NCBI RefSeq assembly: GCF_000775285.1
Contig: NZ_JJML01000002.1
Location: forward strand, 1-64,000
DNA: 64,000 nt
Reading direction: 5' to 3'
From: Neosynechococcus sphagnicola sy1
GTDB taxonomy: Bacteria; Cyanobacteriota; Cyanobacteriia; Neosynechococcales; Neosynechococcaceae
Both the position numbers and the translations under genes were made by a program. A model generated the notes under the pieces. That model was not told the DNA's origin. It saw only the letters and a program-made list of their open reading frames with translations, and searched no databases. Below are positions 40,378-49,924 of the stretch, in pieces (within the stretch, counting starts at the first letter, position 1; every line of letters starts with the position of its first letter).

Positions 40378-41109
40378 ATGACCTATACTCCCGTAGCTCC
40401 GTTTCGTGTCTCTACATTTGATCTGGATCAACTAAACCAACAGTTTGCCGATGCCCTTCCCCAGGAAATTCTGGGGTGGTGTGTACAGCACCTCTCGGCA
40501 CGGTTGGTGCAAACCAGCGCCTTTAATGTGGATGACATGGTGATTACGGATCTGCTGTATCGGGAATTACGTCCAAGCAAGCCTGTCCCGGTGCTGTTTC
40601 TGGATACCCTCCATCACTTTCCCCAAACCCTGGAATTAGTTGCCAAGGCTCAAAAACGCTACGATCTCGATCTCAGGGTTTACCAAGTGCCGGAGGTGAC
40701 CTCCCGAGCTGCCTTTGCCGCCCGCTATGGGGAAGCACTTTGGGATACGGATATCCAACAATTTCACCACCTGACCAAGGTTGAACCGTTGCAACGGGGC
40801 TTGGCAGATCTGGGAGCCGTTGCCTGGATTACGGGACGGCGGCGAGATCAAGCCGTTACCCGTGGGGAGATGCCGATCTTTGAACTGGACACCCACCAAC
40901 GCTTGAAGGTTAATCCCCTAGCAGCTTGGACACGGAAACAATCCTGGATCTATGTTTTTGAACACAGTGTAATTTACAATCCCCTCCATGACCAAGGCTA
41001 TGCCAGCATTGGGGATGAACCCATTACCACTGCCGTTGAGGATGGCGAAGATGAGCGGGCGGGGCGCTGGCGGGGCACTGGCAAAACCGAGTGTGGTATT
41101 CATCTTTGA
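40378..41109 (+). CDS. cysH: phosphoadenylyl-sulfate (PAPS) reductase
   Basis: A 243-residue thioredoxin-dependent reductase. The PP-loop domain shows TSAFNVDDMVITDLL and PVLFLDTLHHFPQT, the arginine-rich ITGRRRDQAVTR, and the C-terminal redox Cys in KTECGIHL. The CC-CC cluster motif of APS reductases is absent, so PAPS is the predicted substrate. It reduces activated sulfate to sulfite in cysteine synthesis. A terminator lies 36 bp downstream. Confidence 0.94.
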   Translation: MTYTPVAPFRVSTFDLDQLNQQFADALPQEILGWCVQHLSARLVQTSAFNVDDMVITDLLYRELRPSKPVPVLFLDTLHHFPQTLELVAKAQKRYDLDLRVYQVPEVTSRAAFAARYGEALWDTDIQQFHHLTKVEPLQRGLADLGAVAWITGRRRDQAVTRGEMPIFELDTHQRLKVNPLAAWTRKQSWIYVFEHSVIYNPLHDQGYASIGDEPITTAVEDGEDERAGRWRGTGKTECGIHL

Positions 41110-41144
41110 GGCTGGATTCTGTTGACTGACACCTTACTTTTACT

Positions 41145-41178
41145 GCCCTCCTGGCGATCGCTCGGGGGGGCTTTTTTT
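41145..41178 (+). terminator. rho-independent terminator of cysH
   Basis: GCCCTCC pairs with GGGGGGC around a 13-base loop containing a HIP1 site, followed by seven T. It lies between convergent genes and may serve both. Confidence 0.75.
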
Positions 41179-41182
41179 CAGC

Positions 41183-41512
41183 TTACTGTCCACAACAGCG
41201 ATCGATGCCCAGACTCGCTAGCAATAAATCACTGACTGCGTTCGCAACCGCAAATTCGCTATAAAAGCTTTGAGAAAAGTCAAAGGCTTTCATCTCCGTT
41301 AAAATTGCCACGAGTAGCGACCCCACATCGTTTTCTCCTTCCATGCGCTGGCGAACAAATACCTGGGCCGCCCGTTGGGCAATTTGCTGATTCACGGGTT
41401 CGGGAAGAAATTCTTGATCAAGCCAGGCGAGGAGATGAGTGCGGAGCCACTCTCCTTCCTGCTCAGGGTGCAGGGTCGGGGGCAGAGAAATCGGTGGGAT
41501 CGGTTCAGTCAT
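41183..41512 (-). CDS. conserved uncharacterised cyanobacterial protein
   Basis: The likely start is the ATG at 41512 (MTEPIPPISLPP), giving 109 residues; an upstream extension reads intergenic DNA. The C-terminal half is well conserved as I recall it in cyanobacteria: HLLAWLDQEFLPEPVN, RQRMEGENDVGSLLVAILTEM, AVANAVSDLLLASLGIDRCCGQ. It is helical with no catalytic motif recognised. Function unknown. It faces cysH across a terminator. Confidence 0.75.
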   Translation of the reverse strand: MTEPIPPISLPPTLHPEQEGEWLRTHLLAWLDQEFLPEPVNQQIAQRAAQVFVRQRMEGENDVGSLLVAILTEMKAFDFSQSFYSEFAVANAVSDLLLASLGIDRCCGQ

Positions 41513-41695
41513 AGGGCAGGTGCTCCTGGAACCATCGTCAACACATAGGGGGGCGGGGCAGGGAAACGAAGCAATGACATTAAACTGGAAATCTGCCTTG
41601 AAACTCAATAGCAAACCGATTTCATAGGCCTTTCCAATCTCGAAGAAGTAGGTGAAAGGCAATAGCAGAGGGCTGGTGGAGGAGTCTCTGATTCT

Positions 41696-42386
41696 TCAGA
41701 CTTCAAAGTTAAAGCCCGTTTCTTTGAGTTGTCGGTATTTAACTTCATCGAACCGATACAAGCGGGCTGCCCGATGCGCCACATCTTGCTGGACTTCATC
41801 CAGTTCCACCAGCAGTTGCATATTCAGAATTTTTTTTGCGGAAATTGCGTTTATCTAACCCTTGACCCAGCACCGTCTCATAGAGTTTTTGCAGTTGAGT
41901 CAGCGTGAACTTCTTCGGCAATAGTTCAAAGCCGATCGGCTCATAGCGGAGTTTACCCTGTAACCGTCCTAGCGCCACTGCCACAATCTGATCATGGTCG
42001 AAGGCTAGGGTTGGCAACTGTGCCACTGAGAACCAGGCAACATCCTGGGCATCCGTTGCCGCCTGAATACGATAGGCATCTAAGTTGACGAGGGCGTAGT
42101 AAGTAACGGTGACCACCCGATCGCGAGGGTCGCGATCGACACGACCAAAGGTATAAAGCTGCTCCAGGAACACCTGCTCAATCCCCGTTTCTTCCCGTAA
42201 TTCCCGCAATGCAGCCTCTTCTAGAGATTCATTCAAGTGGACAAACCCACCAGGAAGTGCCCAATCACCAACAAAGGGGGGGAGTCGGCGCTGGATCAAC
42301 AGGATCTTTAAGTCAGAGGCATCCAGGCCAAATACCACGCAATCCACTGTGAGGGCGGGTCTGGGGTATTCGTAGGTATGGGACAT
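41696..42386 (-). CDS. nrtR: NrtR-type Nudix transcriptional regulator (frameshift at about 41830)
   Basis: Removing one A from the A8 run near 41830 replaces a short stray tail with [14 protein letters not shown] and a winged-helix ending in ETGFNFEV, about 229 residues. The N-terminal Nudix domain starts [12 protein letters not shown]; its Nudix box ([22 protein letters not shown]) keeps the REEL-like core, though NrtR proteins mostly bind ADP-ribose without cleaving it. The C-terminal winged helix binds DNA. NrtR represses NAD synthesis and salvage genes in many bacteria. It is divergent from the PP2C operon, with two palindromic sites in between. Confidence 0.82.
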
Positions 42387-42407
42387 GGGCAATTTTCCGT
42401 CAGAAGC

Positions 42408-42455
42408 TTGACATAGTGTAAATCAAACACTTATATTAAGTGTACCGATAACACT
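42408..42455 (+). promoter_or_regulatory. promoter with two tandem palindromic operators
   Basis: A consensus-like promoter TTGACA (42408-42413), 17-bp spacer, TTATAT (42431-42436) reads toward the PP2C gene. AGTGT-N7-ACACT palindromes lie at 42415-42431, inside the spacer, and at 42439-42455, just after the -10, with centres 24 bp apart. A repressor bound there would block transcription. The divergent Nudix regulator is the obvious candidate. Confidence 0.78.
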
Positions 42456-42463
42456 ATAGAGCA

Positions 42464-43279
42464 ATGCAAGGACTGTTTACAGTGGCGGCGGGCTCAATTA
42501 CGGGCCGAGATCATCAGTGGATCAACAAAAACAACCAGGATGCCTACTATCTTTGGCGTGATTCCCACTCCTTGATTGCAGTGGTCTGCGATGGTTGTGG
42601 CAGTCGTCCCCACAGCGAAGTGGGAGCCAAGATCGGGGCTCGTTTGGTGGTGGAAACCATCCGGCGATCGCTGATCGGTGCTGCAATGGATCTCAACACT
42701 GCGGGCTTCTGGCAGCAGATCCGCCAGGAGATCTTAGGGCAACTCCAACAGTGGGCGATCGCCCTCGGGGGAGATTTTGTCCAAACGGTGCTGGATTATT
42801 TCTTATTCACCCTTGCAGGCACCGTGATCACCCCCACCACTACGTGGATCTTCTCCATTGGCGATGGAGTGATCATCCTCAACAGTCAAATCCAGGAACT
42901 GGGTCCCTTCCCGGACAATGCCCCCCCCTATCTGGCCTATGGTTTGCTAGCCTCGGGGGCTGTCAATACTGAGTTTCAGTTGCATTCGCCCTTGCCCACC
43001 CCAGAACTCCAGACTCTCCTCATTGGCACCGATGGGGTCAGTGAGTTGATGCAGATTGGTCACCAGTGCTTGCCTGGGAAACAGGAATTCGTGCAGCCGA
43101 TTGATCAGTTTTGGCAAGAAGACCGTTATTTCAGTAATCCCGATTGCTTGCGCCGCAGATTAACCCTGATTAACCGGGAGGTGGTGCGCCTGAATCCGCG
43201 ATCGCAGCAGCTGGAAAAACAACCAGGATTGCTGCCAGACGATACCACGTTGATTGTGATCAAACGCTGCCCAAGTTGA
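42464..43279 (+). CDS. PP2C-type protein phosphatase
   Basis: A 271-residue PP2C-like phosphatase. The metal-binding motifs are DHQWINKNNQDAYYL (first Asp), VVCDGCGSRPHSEVGA (second), FSIGDGVIIL and a late DDTTLIVIKR. It is a short bacterial type without membrane anchor. It is the first gene of a four-gene run with a kinase, an isochorismatase-like hydrolase and a vWA protein. PP2C plus kinase plus vWA is the TerY-P triad; the phosphatase should reverse the kinase's modification of a shared target. Its promoter carries two operators. Confidence 0.87.
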   Translation: MQGLFTVAAGSITGRDHQWINKNNQDAYYLWRDSHSLIAVVCDGCGSRPHSEVGAKIGARLVVETIRRSLIGAAMDLNTAGFWQQIRQEILGQLQQWAIALGGDFVQTVLDYFLFTLAGTVITPTTTWIFSIGDGVIILNSQIQELGPFPDNAPPYLAYGLLASGAVNTEFQLHSPLPTPELQTLLIGTDGVSELMQIGHQCLPGKQEFVQPIDQFWQEDRYFSNPDCLRRRLTLINREVVRLNPRSQQLEKQPGLLPDDTTLIVIKRCPS

Positions 43280-43329
43280 GATTTCGGGTTCAGATTTGAC
43301 TGTTTGGGATAGATACCGAGGCGATCGCC

Positions 43330-45210
43330 ATGGAAGTGTATGTCAACCGCAGGTGCATCAAATTGAAGCCCCAGAAGGCGATCGGCAAGGGGGGAGAAGC
43401 CGATGTCTATGACATTGGCGGTGGGAAAGCCCTGAAGGTTTTCAAGTCCCCCAGCCACCCCGACTACCAGGGATCTCCCCTGGAACAACAAGCGGCCTGC
43501 GATCGCCTGCGGGAACACCAGCAAAAACTGCGGCAGTTCCCGGCTCAGCTTCCTGATCGGGTGGTACGCCCCGAAGCCTTGGCAACAGATCAACAGGGAC
43601 AGATTCTGGGGTACACCATGCCCTTTTTGCGAGGAACCGAAGTGCTGCTGAGGTATGGCGATCGCGGCTTTCGTCAAACTGGAATTCCGCAACAAACCGT
43701 GGTGCAGATCTTTCAGGATCTGTATCAAACCGTGGCTCAATTGCACCAAGCCCAGGTGGTGATTGGGGATTTTAATGACCTGAATGTGCTGGTCTTAGGC
43801 CACCAGGCACACCTGATTGATGCCGACTCCTTCCAATTTGGCAAGTTTCTGGCTCGGGTGTTCACCGCCCGATTTGTTGACCCACTGCTGTGTGATGCCC
43901 CCGCCCATCAACTGATCCTGCAGGCACCCCACACCCCGGATTCCGATTGGTATGCCTTCACAGTGATGTTGATGCAGTGTTTGCTGTTTGTCCATCCCTA
44001 CGGTGGTGTCTATCAGCCCAAAGACCCAGCGCAGCGCCTCCCCCACGATCTCCGTCCGCTGCATCGAATTACCATCTTCCATCCACAGGTGAAGTACCCC
44101 AAGCCAGCGCTGCCCTACCATTGTTTACCGGATGGGCTGCTGCACCATTTCCATCAGGTGTTCGAGCACAATCTTCGGGGTCAGTTTCCGCGATCGCTGC
44201 TAGACAATCTGCACTGGAACCAATGCCCCACCTGTGGACTGGAATACGCCCGCCCGTGCTGCCCCAACTGTGCCCAGATGGCTCCGGGGACGGTTAAGGA
44301 AATGACTCGGGTGCGGGGAACCGTGGTGGCGACCCAGGTCTTTGTCACCCAGGGGGTGATTCTGCAAGCTGCGCTCTCGGGGGAGCAGTTGTGCTGGCTG
44401 TTCCATGACCGGGGGGCTTTCCGGCGGGAAACCGACCAAGCAGTGCTGACAGGGGACTTGAATCCCCAGTTACAGTTTTGGCTCCAAGGGGCCAAAACCT
44501 GGGTGGGTCAGCAGGGGCAGGTGGTAGCCCTAACCTCCCAAGGGGTGCTGCCTGGGATCACGGTCGAGCGCTGCGGTCTTGCCCATAGCTTAGCCGTTAA
44601 TCAAGATCACGCTTACTGGATTAACAACGGCCAACTTCTCCGGAATGGGCACCTCGGCCCCCATTACATCGGGGATGTGCTGACGGGACAAACCCGTTTC
44701 TGGATGGGATCCCAGTTTGGCTTTGGTTTCTACCAGGCGGCAAACCTGAGGGTTGCCTTTGTGTTTGATCGGCAGCAGCAGGGCTTGAATGACCGGGTAC
44801 AACTTCCCCGCTGGCAGGGTCAACTGATGGAGGTTACCTGCACCTTCAGCGATCGCTACTGTTGGGTGCTGACGGCGACTCAGGAACAGGGCAAGCAAAT
44901 TCACCGCTGTACCGTCATTGGTCGCGATGGTGTCCTCCTAGGGGCGATCGCCGCTGAACCCGGCGGTGATCAATCCTGGCTGACCACCCTCCAAGGGAAA
45001 TGTGCCGTTGATAACTTTCTGCTGGCCGCCACCGACCAGGGAATTGTGCGGGTTGAACTCCACCAGGGCCAACTGACCTGTACCAAGGAGTTTCCTGATA
45101 CCGAACCCTTTGTGGACAGTAGTTCCCAGCTGTTTGCCACCTCCCAAGGTTTGTATATCGTCAATCGTCGCCAGATCCAGTTCCTGAAGCTGGCAAAGTC
45201 TTCCCCTTAA
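43330..45210 (+). CDS. Ser/Thr kinase-like protein with zinc ribbon and C-terminal beta-rich region
   Basis: A 626-residue protein. The N-terminal kinase-like domain shows a Gly loop IGKGGEADVYD, Lys in KALKVFK, a catalytic-loop equivalent VIGDFNDLNVLV and a metal-binding Asp in HLIDADSFQFG. This is the divergent kinase type associated with PP2C and vWA partners. A Cys4 zinc ribbon follows (CPTCGLEYARPCCPNC, about residues 298-315), then about 300 residues of beta-rich repeats that could form a propeller. The frame is intact. It lies 50 bp after the PP2C gene. Substrates are unknown. Confidence 0.83.
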   Translation: MEVYVNRRCIKLKPQKAIGKGGEADVYDIGGGKALKVFKSPSHPDYQGSPLEQQAACDRLREHQQKLRQFPAQLPDRVVRPEALATDQQGQILGYTMPFLRGTEVLLRYGDRGFRQTGIPQQTVVQIFQDLYQTVAQLHQAQVVIGDFNDLNVLVLGHQAHLIDADSFQFGKFLARVFTARFVDPLLCDAPAHQLILQAPHTPDSDWYAFTVMLMQCLLFVHPYGGVYQPKDPAQRLPHDLRPLHRITIFHPQVKYPKPALPYHCLPDGLLHHFHQVFEHNLRGQFPRSLLDNLHWNQCPTCGLEYARPCCPNCAQMAPGTVKEMTRVRGTVVATQVFVTQGVILQAALSGEQLCWLFHDRGAFRRETDQAVLTGDLNPQLQFWLQGAKTWVGQQGQVVALTSQGVLPGITVERCGLAHSLAVNQDHAYWINNGQLLRNGHLGPHYIGDVLTGQTRFWMGSQFGFGFYQAANLRVAFVFDRQQQGLNDRVQLPRWQGQLMEVTCTFSDRYCWVLTATQEQGKQIHRCTVIGRDGVLLGAIAAEPGGDQSWLTTLQGKCAVDNFLLAATDQGIVRVELHQGQLTCTKEFPDTEPFVDSSSQLFATSQGLYIVNRRQIQFLKLAKSSP

Positions 45211-45284
45211 TTGAGCCACGGTGAGCGCGTCACCGAGCCAGCCATTGTTTTGATCCCCTCTACTTTTTCTCTAGGAGTCTCACC

Positions 45285-46334
45285 ATGACCACCCAAACCA
45301 CCCAACAACTCCCCCTGCCTGCCCACTTTGATACCCAAAAAGTCAGCGATGTCTGGCGGGTGCTCTATCAAGACCGTGCTGCGGATGCCGAAGCTTGGGC
45401 CAAACAATGGCATCTACAACCCGCCGCCAAGGACAGGTTTCGTATTTGTCTCATGGCCATCGATGTCCAGAATACCTTCTGCATTCCCAAGTTTGAACTG
45501 TTTGTTGCCGGACGATCGGGGATGGGAGCGGTGGAAGATAATATCCGCCTGTGTGAGTTTATCTATCGCAACCTAGGCATCCTCACCGCGATCGCCCCGA
45601 CCATGGATACCCACACGGCGATGCAGATCTTCCATCCGGTGTTCTGGATCAATGATGCCGGGGAACATCCAATTCCGGCTGCGACCACGATTACCCTGGC
45701 CGATGTGCAACAAGGCCGTTGGAAAGTCAACCCTGCCGTTGCCTTTAGCCTGGGGAAAGGCAATTACCTGGCATTGCAAAACCACGCCCTCCACTATGTG
45801 CAAAAACTCAGTAACGATGGGAAGTATCCCCTGATTGTCTGGCCCTACCACGCCATGCTGGGGGGGATTGGTCATGCCTTAGTGTCGGCAGTAGAGGAAG
45901 CAATGTTCTTTCATAGCCTGGCTCGCAATAGCCAGACCTATTTTGAAATTAAAGGCGGCAATCCCCTGACGGAAAACTACTCGGTCTTGCGTCCCGAAGT
46001 CTTAGAAGGCGCCAATGGGCAGGCGATCGCCCAGAAGAATACCCGGTTTATTCAAAAACTGCTGGACTATGATGCTGTGATCATTGGCGGCCAAGCCAAG
46101 AGCCACTGTGTGGCCTGGACAATTGACGATCTGTTGACGGAAATTCTAGCGCAAGACCCCAGCTTGGTGAAGAAGGTCTATCTGCTGGAGGATTGCACCT
46201 CCCCCGTTGTCGTTCCAGGGGTGATCGACTTTACGACCCAAGCTGATGACGCGTTCCAACGCTTCAAAGCTGCGGGCATGCATGTGGTGCGATCGATTGA
46301 TCCGATTGAAACCTGGCCTGGAATTAACTTGTGA
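45285..46334 (+). CDS. isochorismatase/nicotinamidase-like cysteine hydrolase
   Basis: A 349-residue member of the isochorismatase fold, longer than typical nicotinamidases (about 200). The catalytic Asp is in [12 protein letters not shown], the cis-peptide/nucleophile region is [15 protein letters not shown] with the predicted Cys, and [12 protein letters not shown] resembles the metal site. A good ribosome site (CTAGGAG) precedes the ATG. Its place behind an NrtR-type regulator suggests a pyridine-ring amide such as nicotinamide as substrate, but the long insertions leave this open. It is third in the PP2C operon. Confidence 0.82.
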   Translation: MTTQTTQQLPLPAHFDTQKVSDVWRVLYQDRAADAEAWAKQWHLQPAAKDRFRICLMAIDVQNTFCIPKFELFVAGRSGMGAVEDNIRLCEFIYRNLGILTAIAPTMDTHTAMQIFHPVFWINDAGEHPIPAATTITLADVQQGRWKVNPAVAFSLGKGNYLALQNHALHYVQKLSNDGKYPLIVWPYHAMLGGIGHALVSAVEEAMFFHSLARNSQTYFEIKGGNPLTENYSVLRPEVLEGANGQAIAQKNTRFIQKLLDYDAVIIGGQAKSHCVAWTIDDLLTEILAQDPSLVKKVYLLEDCTSPVVVPGVIDFTTQADDAFQRFKAAGMHVVRSIDPIETWPGINL

Positions 46335-46513
46335 ACCGATTCTCACCCCGGTTGATCAGGCCCATGGGGTCCTGAACCGATGGACAACTCCCGTTTCTCA
46401 GCTGTGCATACCAGTCTCTCAATTTCATGGGTGTGATGCTTTCCAGGGCTTAGCCTTCAGGTTGATCTCTGGGACTGCAAAAATCCAATTTTTCCCCACA
46501 AAGGAGCATATAA

Positions 46514-47308
46514 ATGAGCTACAACACGCCGAATGTGAATACCCTGTTTCAAACCGCTTGTGATGATGGCATTTTATCGACCGCATCTCTGCAAGCCCTT
46601 GATGTGCTGGATATCGGCATCCAGATTCAGGCAGCGTTGGGAGTACCCGTCGATGATGTCACCGCCAGTGAGGTGGTGCTGGTGACGGTGATGCCTGACG
46701 ATTCAGGTTCGATCCGGTTTGGCAACAATGCTGCGGCTGTCCGAGCTGGACACAATACGGTGCTGGATGCCCTCCGAACTTCCAACCAGAAAGATGCGAT
46801 TCTGATTCACAACCGCTACCTCAATGGTCGGATTCTCTATCCCTACTGCTCCCTCAGTCAGGCGGTGCGGATGGATAACAAAAACTACGACCCCAACCTG
46901 GGCACCCCCCTCTATGACCAAATGGTGGTGTTGCTGGGTACTGTCCTCGCCAAGTCCCAGGAGTTTGCAGACAATGGGGTACCTGTCCGCACGGTGACGC
47001 TGTTGATTACCGATGGAGCGGACGCTGGTTCAACCCGTGCCACGGCGAAAACGGTGAAGACCCTGGTGCAAGATATGCTGCGGAGTGAAAATCACATCAT
47101 TGCGGCCATGGGCATTGATGACAGTTACACTGATTTTCGCCAGGTGTTCAGTGACATGGGCATTCGTGATCAGTGGATGCTCACCCCCGGCAACAATCAG
47201 GCAGACATCCGCAAAGCCTTTCAGGTCTTTTCCCAGTCTGCGGTTCGAGCCAGCCAAAGTGCAGCCAATTTCAGTCAGTCAGCGATGGGCGGTTTTGGCA
47301 ATCCCTAG
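46514..47308 (+). CDS. vWA domain protein, TerY-like
   Basis: A 264-residue protein made mostly of one vWA domain. The MIDAS residues are visible: DDSGSI (DxSxS), T in LGTPLYDQM, and D in LLITDGADAG. The C-terminus is a Ser/Gln/Ala-rich tail (SQSAVRASQSAANFSQSA) that could be a phosphorylation target of the kinase two genes upstream. The gene has a strong ribosome site (AAAGGAG). It completes the vWA/PP2C/kinase trio. A hairpin follows 44 bp after the stop. Confidence 0.87.
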   Translation: MSYNTPNVNTLFQTACDDGILSTASLQALDVLDIGIQIQAALGVPVDDVTASEVVLVTVMPDDSGSIRFGNNAAAVRAGHNTVLDALRTSNQKDAILIHNRYLNGRILYPYCSLSQAVRMDNKNYDPNLGTPLYDQMVVLLGTVLAKSQEFADNGVPVRTVTLLITDGADAGSTRATAKTVKTLVQDMLRSENHIIAAMGIDDSYTDFRQVFSDMGIRDQWMLTPGNNQADIRKAFQVFSQSAVRASQSAANFSQSAMGGFGNP

Positions 47309-47351
47309 CAATGGCTGCCCGATCCCACCGCTCAACGGTTGAACCGAGTTG

Positions 47352-47384
47352 ATACATCAGGATTGCTTGCACTCCCTGATGTAT
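47352..47384 (+). terminator. hairpin, probable operon terminator
   Basis: ATACATCAGG pairs perfectly with CCTGATGTAT around a 13-base loop, 44 bp after the vWA stop. The T-run after it is weak, so termination is probable rather than certain. Confidence 0.6.
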
Positions 47385-47517
47385 TAATTCGAGTTTTCGT
47401 CATCCGTTAATTTACGGATATTGATAGCAATATAGCTAAAGACTGGGTAAATTTTTAGAAAACTTTTTATCATGGGGAGAGCGTCGTCACATAAAATTCC
47501 AGTGTCCAAGATTGATC

Positions 47518-48468
47518 ATGTTTGTTGATCCAGAAAAGACACGCGATATCTCTGACTTGGTGTACTCGCGCCAGCCACTTTTAATCAGTCAGACAGCGGC
47601 ATGGCGCAGCATTCAAGTCGCCCATTATCTCCACCCGCCGTGGGAAACCCCCCAATACTTTGCGCTTGCCCATCTGATTCAGGTTCACCTGGGTAAGCCC
47701 GTGAACATGCTTCTCAACTTGAGCGGCAACTGTCATGATCTTCAGCTGACTGCAGGGGATATCAGTATCTATACCGCTGGCAGCCTGATTCAATCCCGTT
47801 GGGATCAGGTCGCTGAGTTTATTAATCTTTATATCCATCCCGATTTTTTCCAGCGCCTGAGCGCTGCGTCTCTCAGTCCCGATCAGGCGAGGTTGCTCCA
47901 GAAGCCCCAAGTGCGCGATCCACTGATACAGCAGATAGGACAGGTTTTGAAAACCGAATTAGAAACCAATGGGTTGATGAACCGCTTTTATGCCGAATCT
48001 CTGGCCACTGCCCTTGTTGCCCATCTCCTCCGCCGATACATGCTGCTGCCGCCGACATTGCGGCAACATGGGGATGGCTTGCCTGAGTACTGCCTGCAAC
48101 AGGTGATGGATCATGTCCACGCCCATCTGGCCGAGGATTTGAGTTTGGATGAACTGGCGGCGATCGCTCAGATTAGTCCCTACTATTTTGCTCGCTTGTT
48201 CAAACAATCCATCGGGGTGTCTCCCCACCAATATGTCATCCAACGACGAATTGAGCGTGCCAAACAATTGCTCCAGGACGACCAGATCGCGATCGCGGAC
48301 GTGGCGCTGCAATGTGGGTTTCCCAGCCATAGCCACTTTACTAAACTGTTTCAGCACCAAACTGGAATGACTCCCAAGCGCTACCGCCACGACCACAAGG
48401 CTTTGGGAGATGGGGTCTTAAGTAGACGACTCCCAGAATCGGAGTTTGACCATCGGATCAGCTTCTAG
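47518..48468 (+). CDS. AraC family transcriptional regulator
   Basis: About 316 residues. The N-terminal sensing half (about 1-190) is followed by two helix-turn-helix motifs: LSLDELAAIAQISPYYFARLF and IADVALQCGFPSHSHFTKLF, with the AraC signature ending TPKRYRHD. The ATG at 47518 is preferred over TTG at 47512. The effector and targets cannot be predicted. It has its own upstream region and is separated from the vWA operon by the hairpin. Confidence 0.92.
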   Translation: MFVDPEKTRDISDLVYSRQPLLISQTAAWRSIQVAHYLHPPWETPQYFALAHLIQVHLGKPVNMLLNLSGNCHDLQLTAGDISIYTAGSLIQSRWDQVAEFINLYIHPDFFQRLSAASLSPDQARLLQKPQVRDPLIQQIGQVLKTELETNGLMNRFYAESLATALVAHLLRRYMLLPPTLRQHGDGLPEYCLQQVMDHVHAHLAEDLSLDELAAIAQISPYYFARLFKQSIGVSPHQYVIQRRIERAKQLLQDDQIAIADVALQCGFPSHSHFTKLFQHQTGMTPKRYRHDHKALGDGVLSRRLPESEFDHRISF

Positions 48469-48589
48469 CCTACCTTTAGTGGTTCTCACTCACATGCGGT
48501 ATATTTTGGCTGGAGATACTGAAAGATCTAGCGTTTTAGATTACACCGAATTAGGAGATGTTCTGACGAGTCAAGTTAACTAAACTGCA

Positions 48590-48757
48590 ATGTCAGATGA
48601 AGATTCAAAGCAACACTTCCTCGGATATCGTGAGGATAAGAAAGCTTTTCGACAGTATCTAGGTCGGATCGAAAATTGTCCGCATAAAGTTATGACGACG
48701 GTAGATGATCCTGATTTCTATGCCAAGATCCAAGCAGCCGTTTTGCGACAAATGTAA
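48590..48757 (+). CDS. small uncharacterised protein
   Basis: A 55-residue reading frame from ATG to TAA: MSDEDSKQHFLGYREDKKAF, then RQYLGRIENCPHKV, ending KIQAAVLRQM. It is charged and probably helical. A 29-codon frame (48494-48583, MRYILAGDTERSS...) ends 6 bp before it and could be a remnant or leader. No family is recognised. Codon composition looks coding rather than random, but there is no further support. Confidence 0.45.
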   Translation: MSDEDSKQHFLGYREDKKAFRQYLGRIENCPHKVMTTVDDPDFYAKIQAAVLRQM

Positions 48758-48878
48758 CCATCAGGCTCCAATGGTGATCTGGGTTTCTAAGCGTTAAACG
48801 CTGGGGACGATCTAAAGCCACTGCCGGGTTTGCCTATCTTGTCTACCCCTACTGATTTGAGTCGATAGAACAGAAACG

Positions 48879-49909
48879 ATGACAACTCGCCCCACCGTGG
48901 TTCGACAGAGTGAACTATTGCATCAGTTGGTACTAGACCGCAACACCATGGAGGCACTGGGACGGATTGAACTGCTCTGGATGTACCCCCAGTCCCATCG
49001 GGTGTTGGGATTTATTTGTAAATCCGGCTTGATTGGCCCTAAAAAGCTGGTGTTTAAGCTGGCTCAACTTGATGCTTGGGGGAGTAGTGGCATTTTCACC
49101 CGTTCCCAGCCTGAAGAAACGGATTTGAGTCGGGTCAAGCAATTAGAATCCCTGATTGGCCATGAGGTTTGGAGTAATGGCGGCGATCGCGTCGGCAACA
49201 TTACTGATTGTCTGTTTAACTTGCAAACCGGAGCCATCAGTCAATATTTACTCGTGGTCAGTCGCTGGGGCGGGGTGAGTCGTGATGTCTATCAGTTGCC
49301 ACCGGGGCAGATTTTGAGCTTTGGCAACAAACGCACGTTGATCACTGCTACCACCGCTAAATCCTTAGCCCTCTACCGAGGCGGCGTAGAACACTCCCTG
49401 ACAAACTTCAAAACTTCCCTGCAAGAAGATTACGGCCAGGCGGTGCAAGAGTTAAAATCCCTCGGTCAACAGGCAAAAAAACCTGGCAACCCAGGCCAAG
49501 AAGCGGGTAGAGATCCTGGGGGAGCAGTTTCAGGAAACAGCCCAATCCCTGGTTCAAAACGTGCAGGCCCAAGGACAAACCTGGGTGGAGTTGATCCAAG
49601 ACCCGCCTCCCCCTCCTCATCCATTGGCTGACCCATTGACTGACCCATTGACTGACCTTGACGACGATGAGGATTGGGGCGATGTACCCCCCCCCCGTGA
49701 CTAGCCCGCCGCCGCTGGAGCACCCAGAAGAGATCATCCCATCTCCAGTTCTAAATCCCATGACTATGGAGGAGGACGATGGGGATTGGGACGAGGTTCA
49801 AAACGCACCCGCCAGTCATCTGCCGCTGCAGGCACCCTCAGAGGAAATTCCATCTCCAGCTCTAAATCCCGCTACTGTGGAGGAAGACGATGACGAACCC
49901 TGGATTTAG
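48879..49909 (+). CDS. PRC-barrel protein with acidic repeat tail (two frameshifts)
   Basis: Removing one A from the A7 run near 49476 and one C from the C10 run near 49690 gives about 342 residues. Two PRC-barrel-like domains are visible (residues 1-85, with LGFICKSGLIGPKKLVF, and 90-165, with IGHEVWSNGGDRVGNITDCLFN). A helical stretch follows (GEQFQETAQSLVQNVQAQG), then a Pro/Asp/Glu-rich tail containing two copies of IPSP(V/A)LNP(M/A)T(M/V)EED. PRC-barrels bind proteins or RNA; the role here is unknown. The length is divisible by three after both corrections. Confidence 0.8.
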
Positions 49910-49924
49910 AACTATCCCCTCCCC

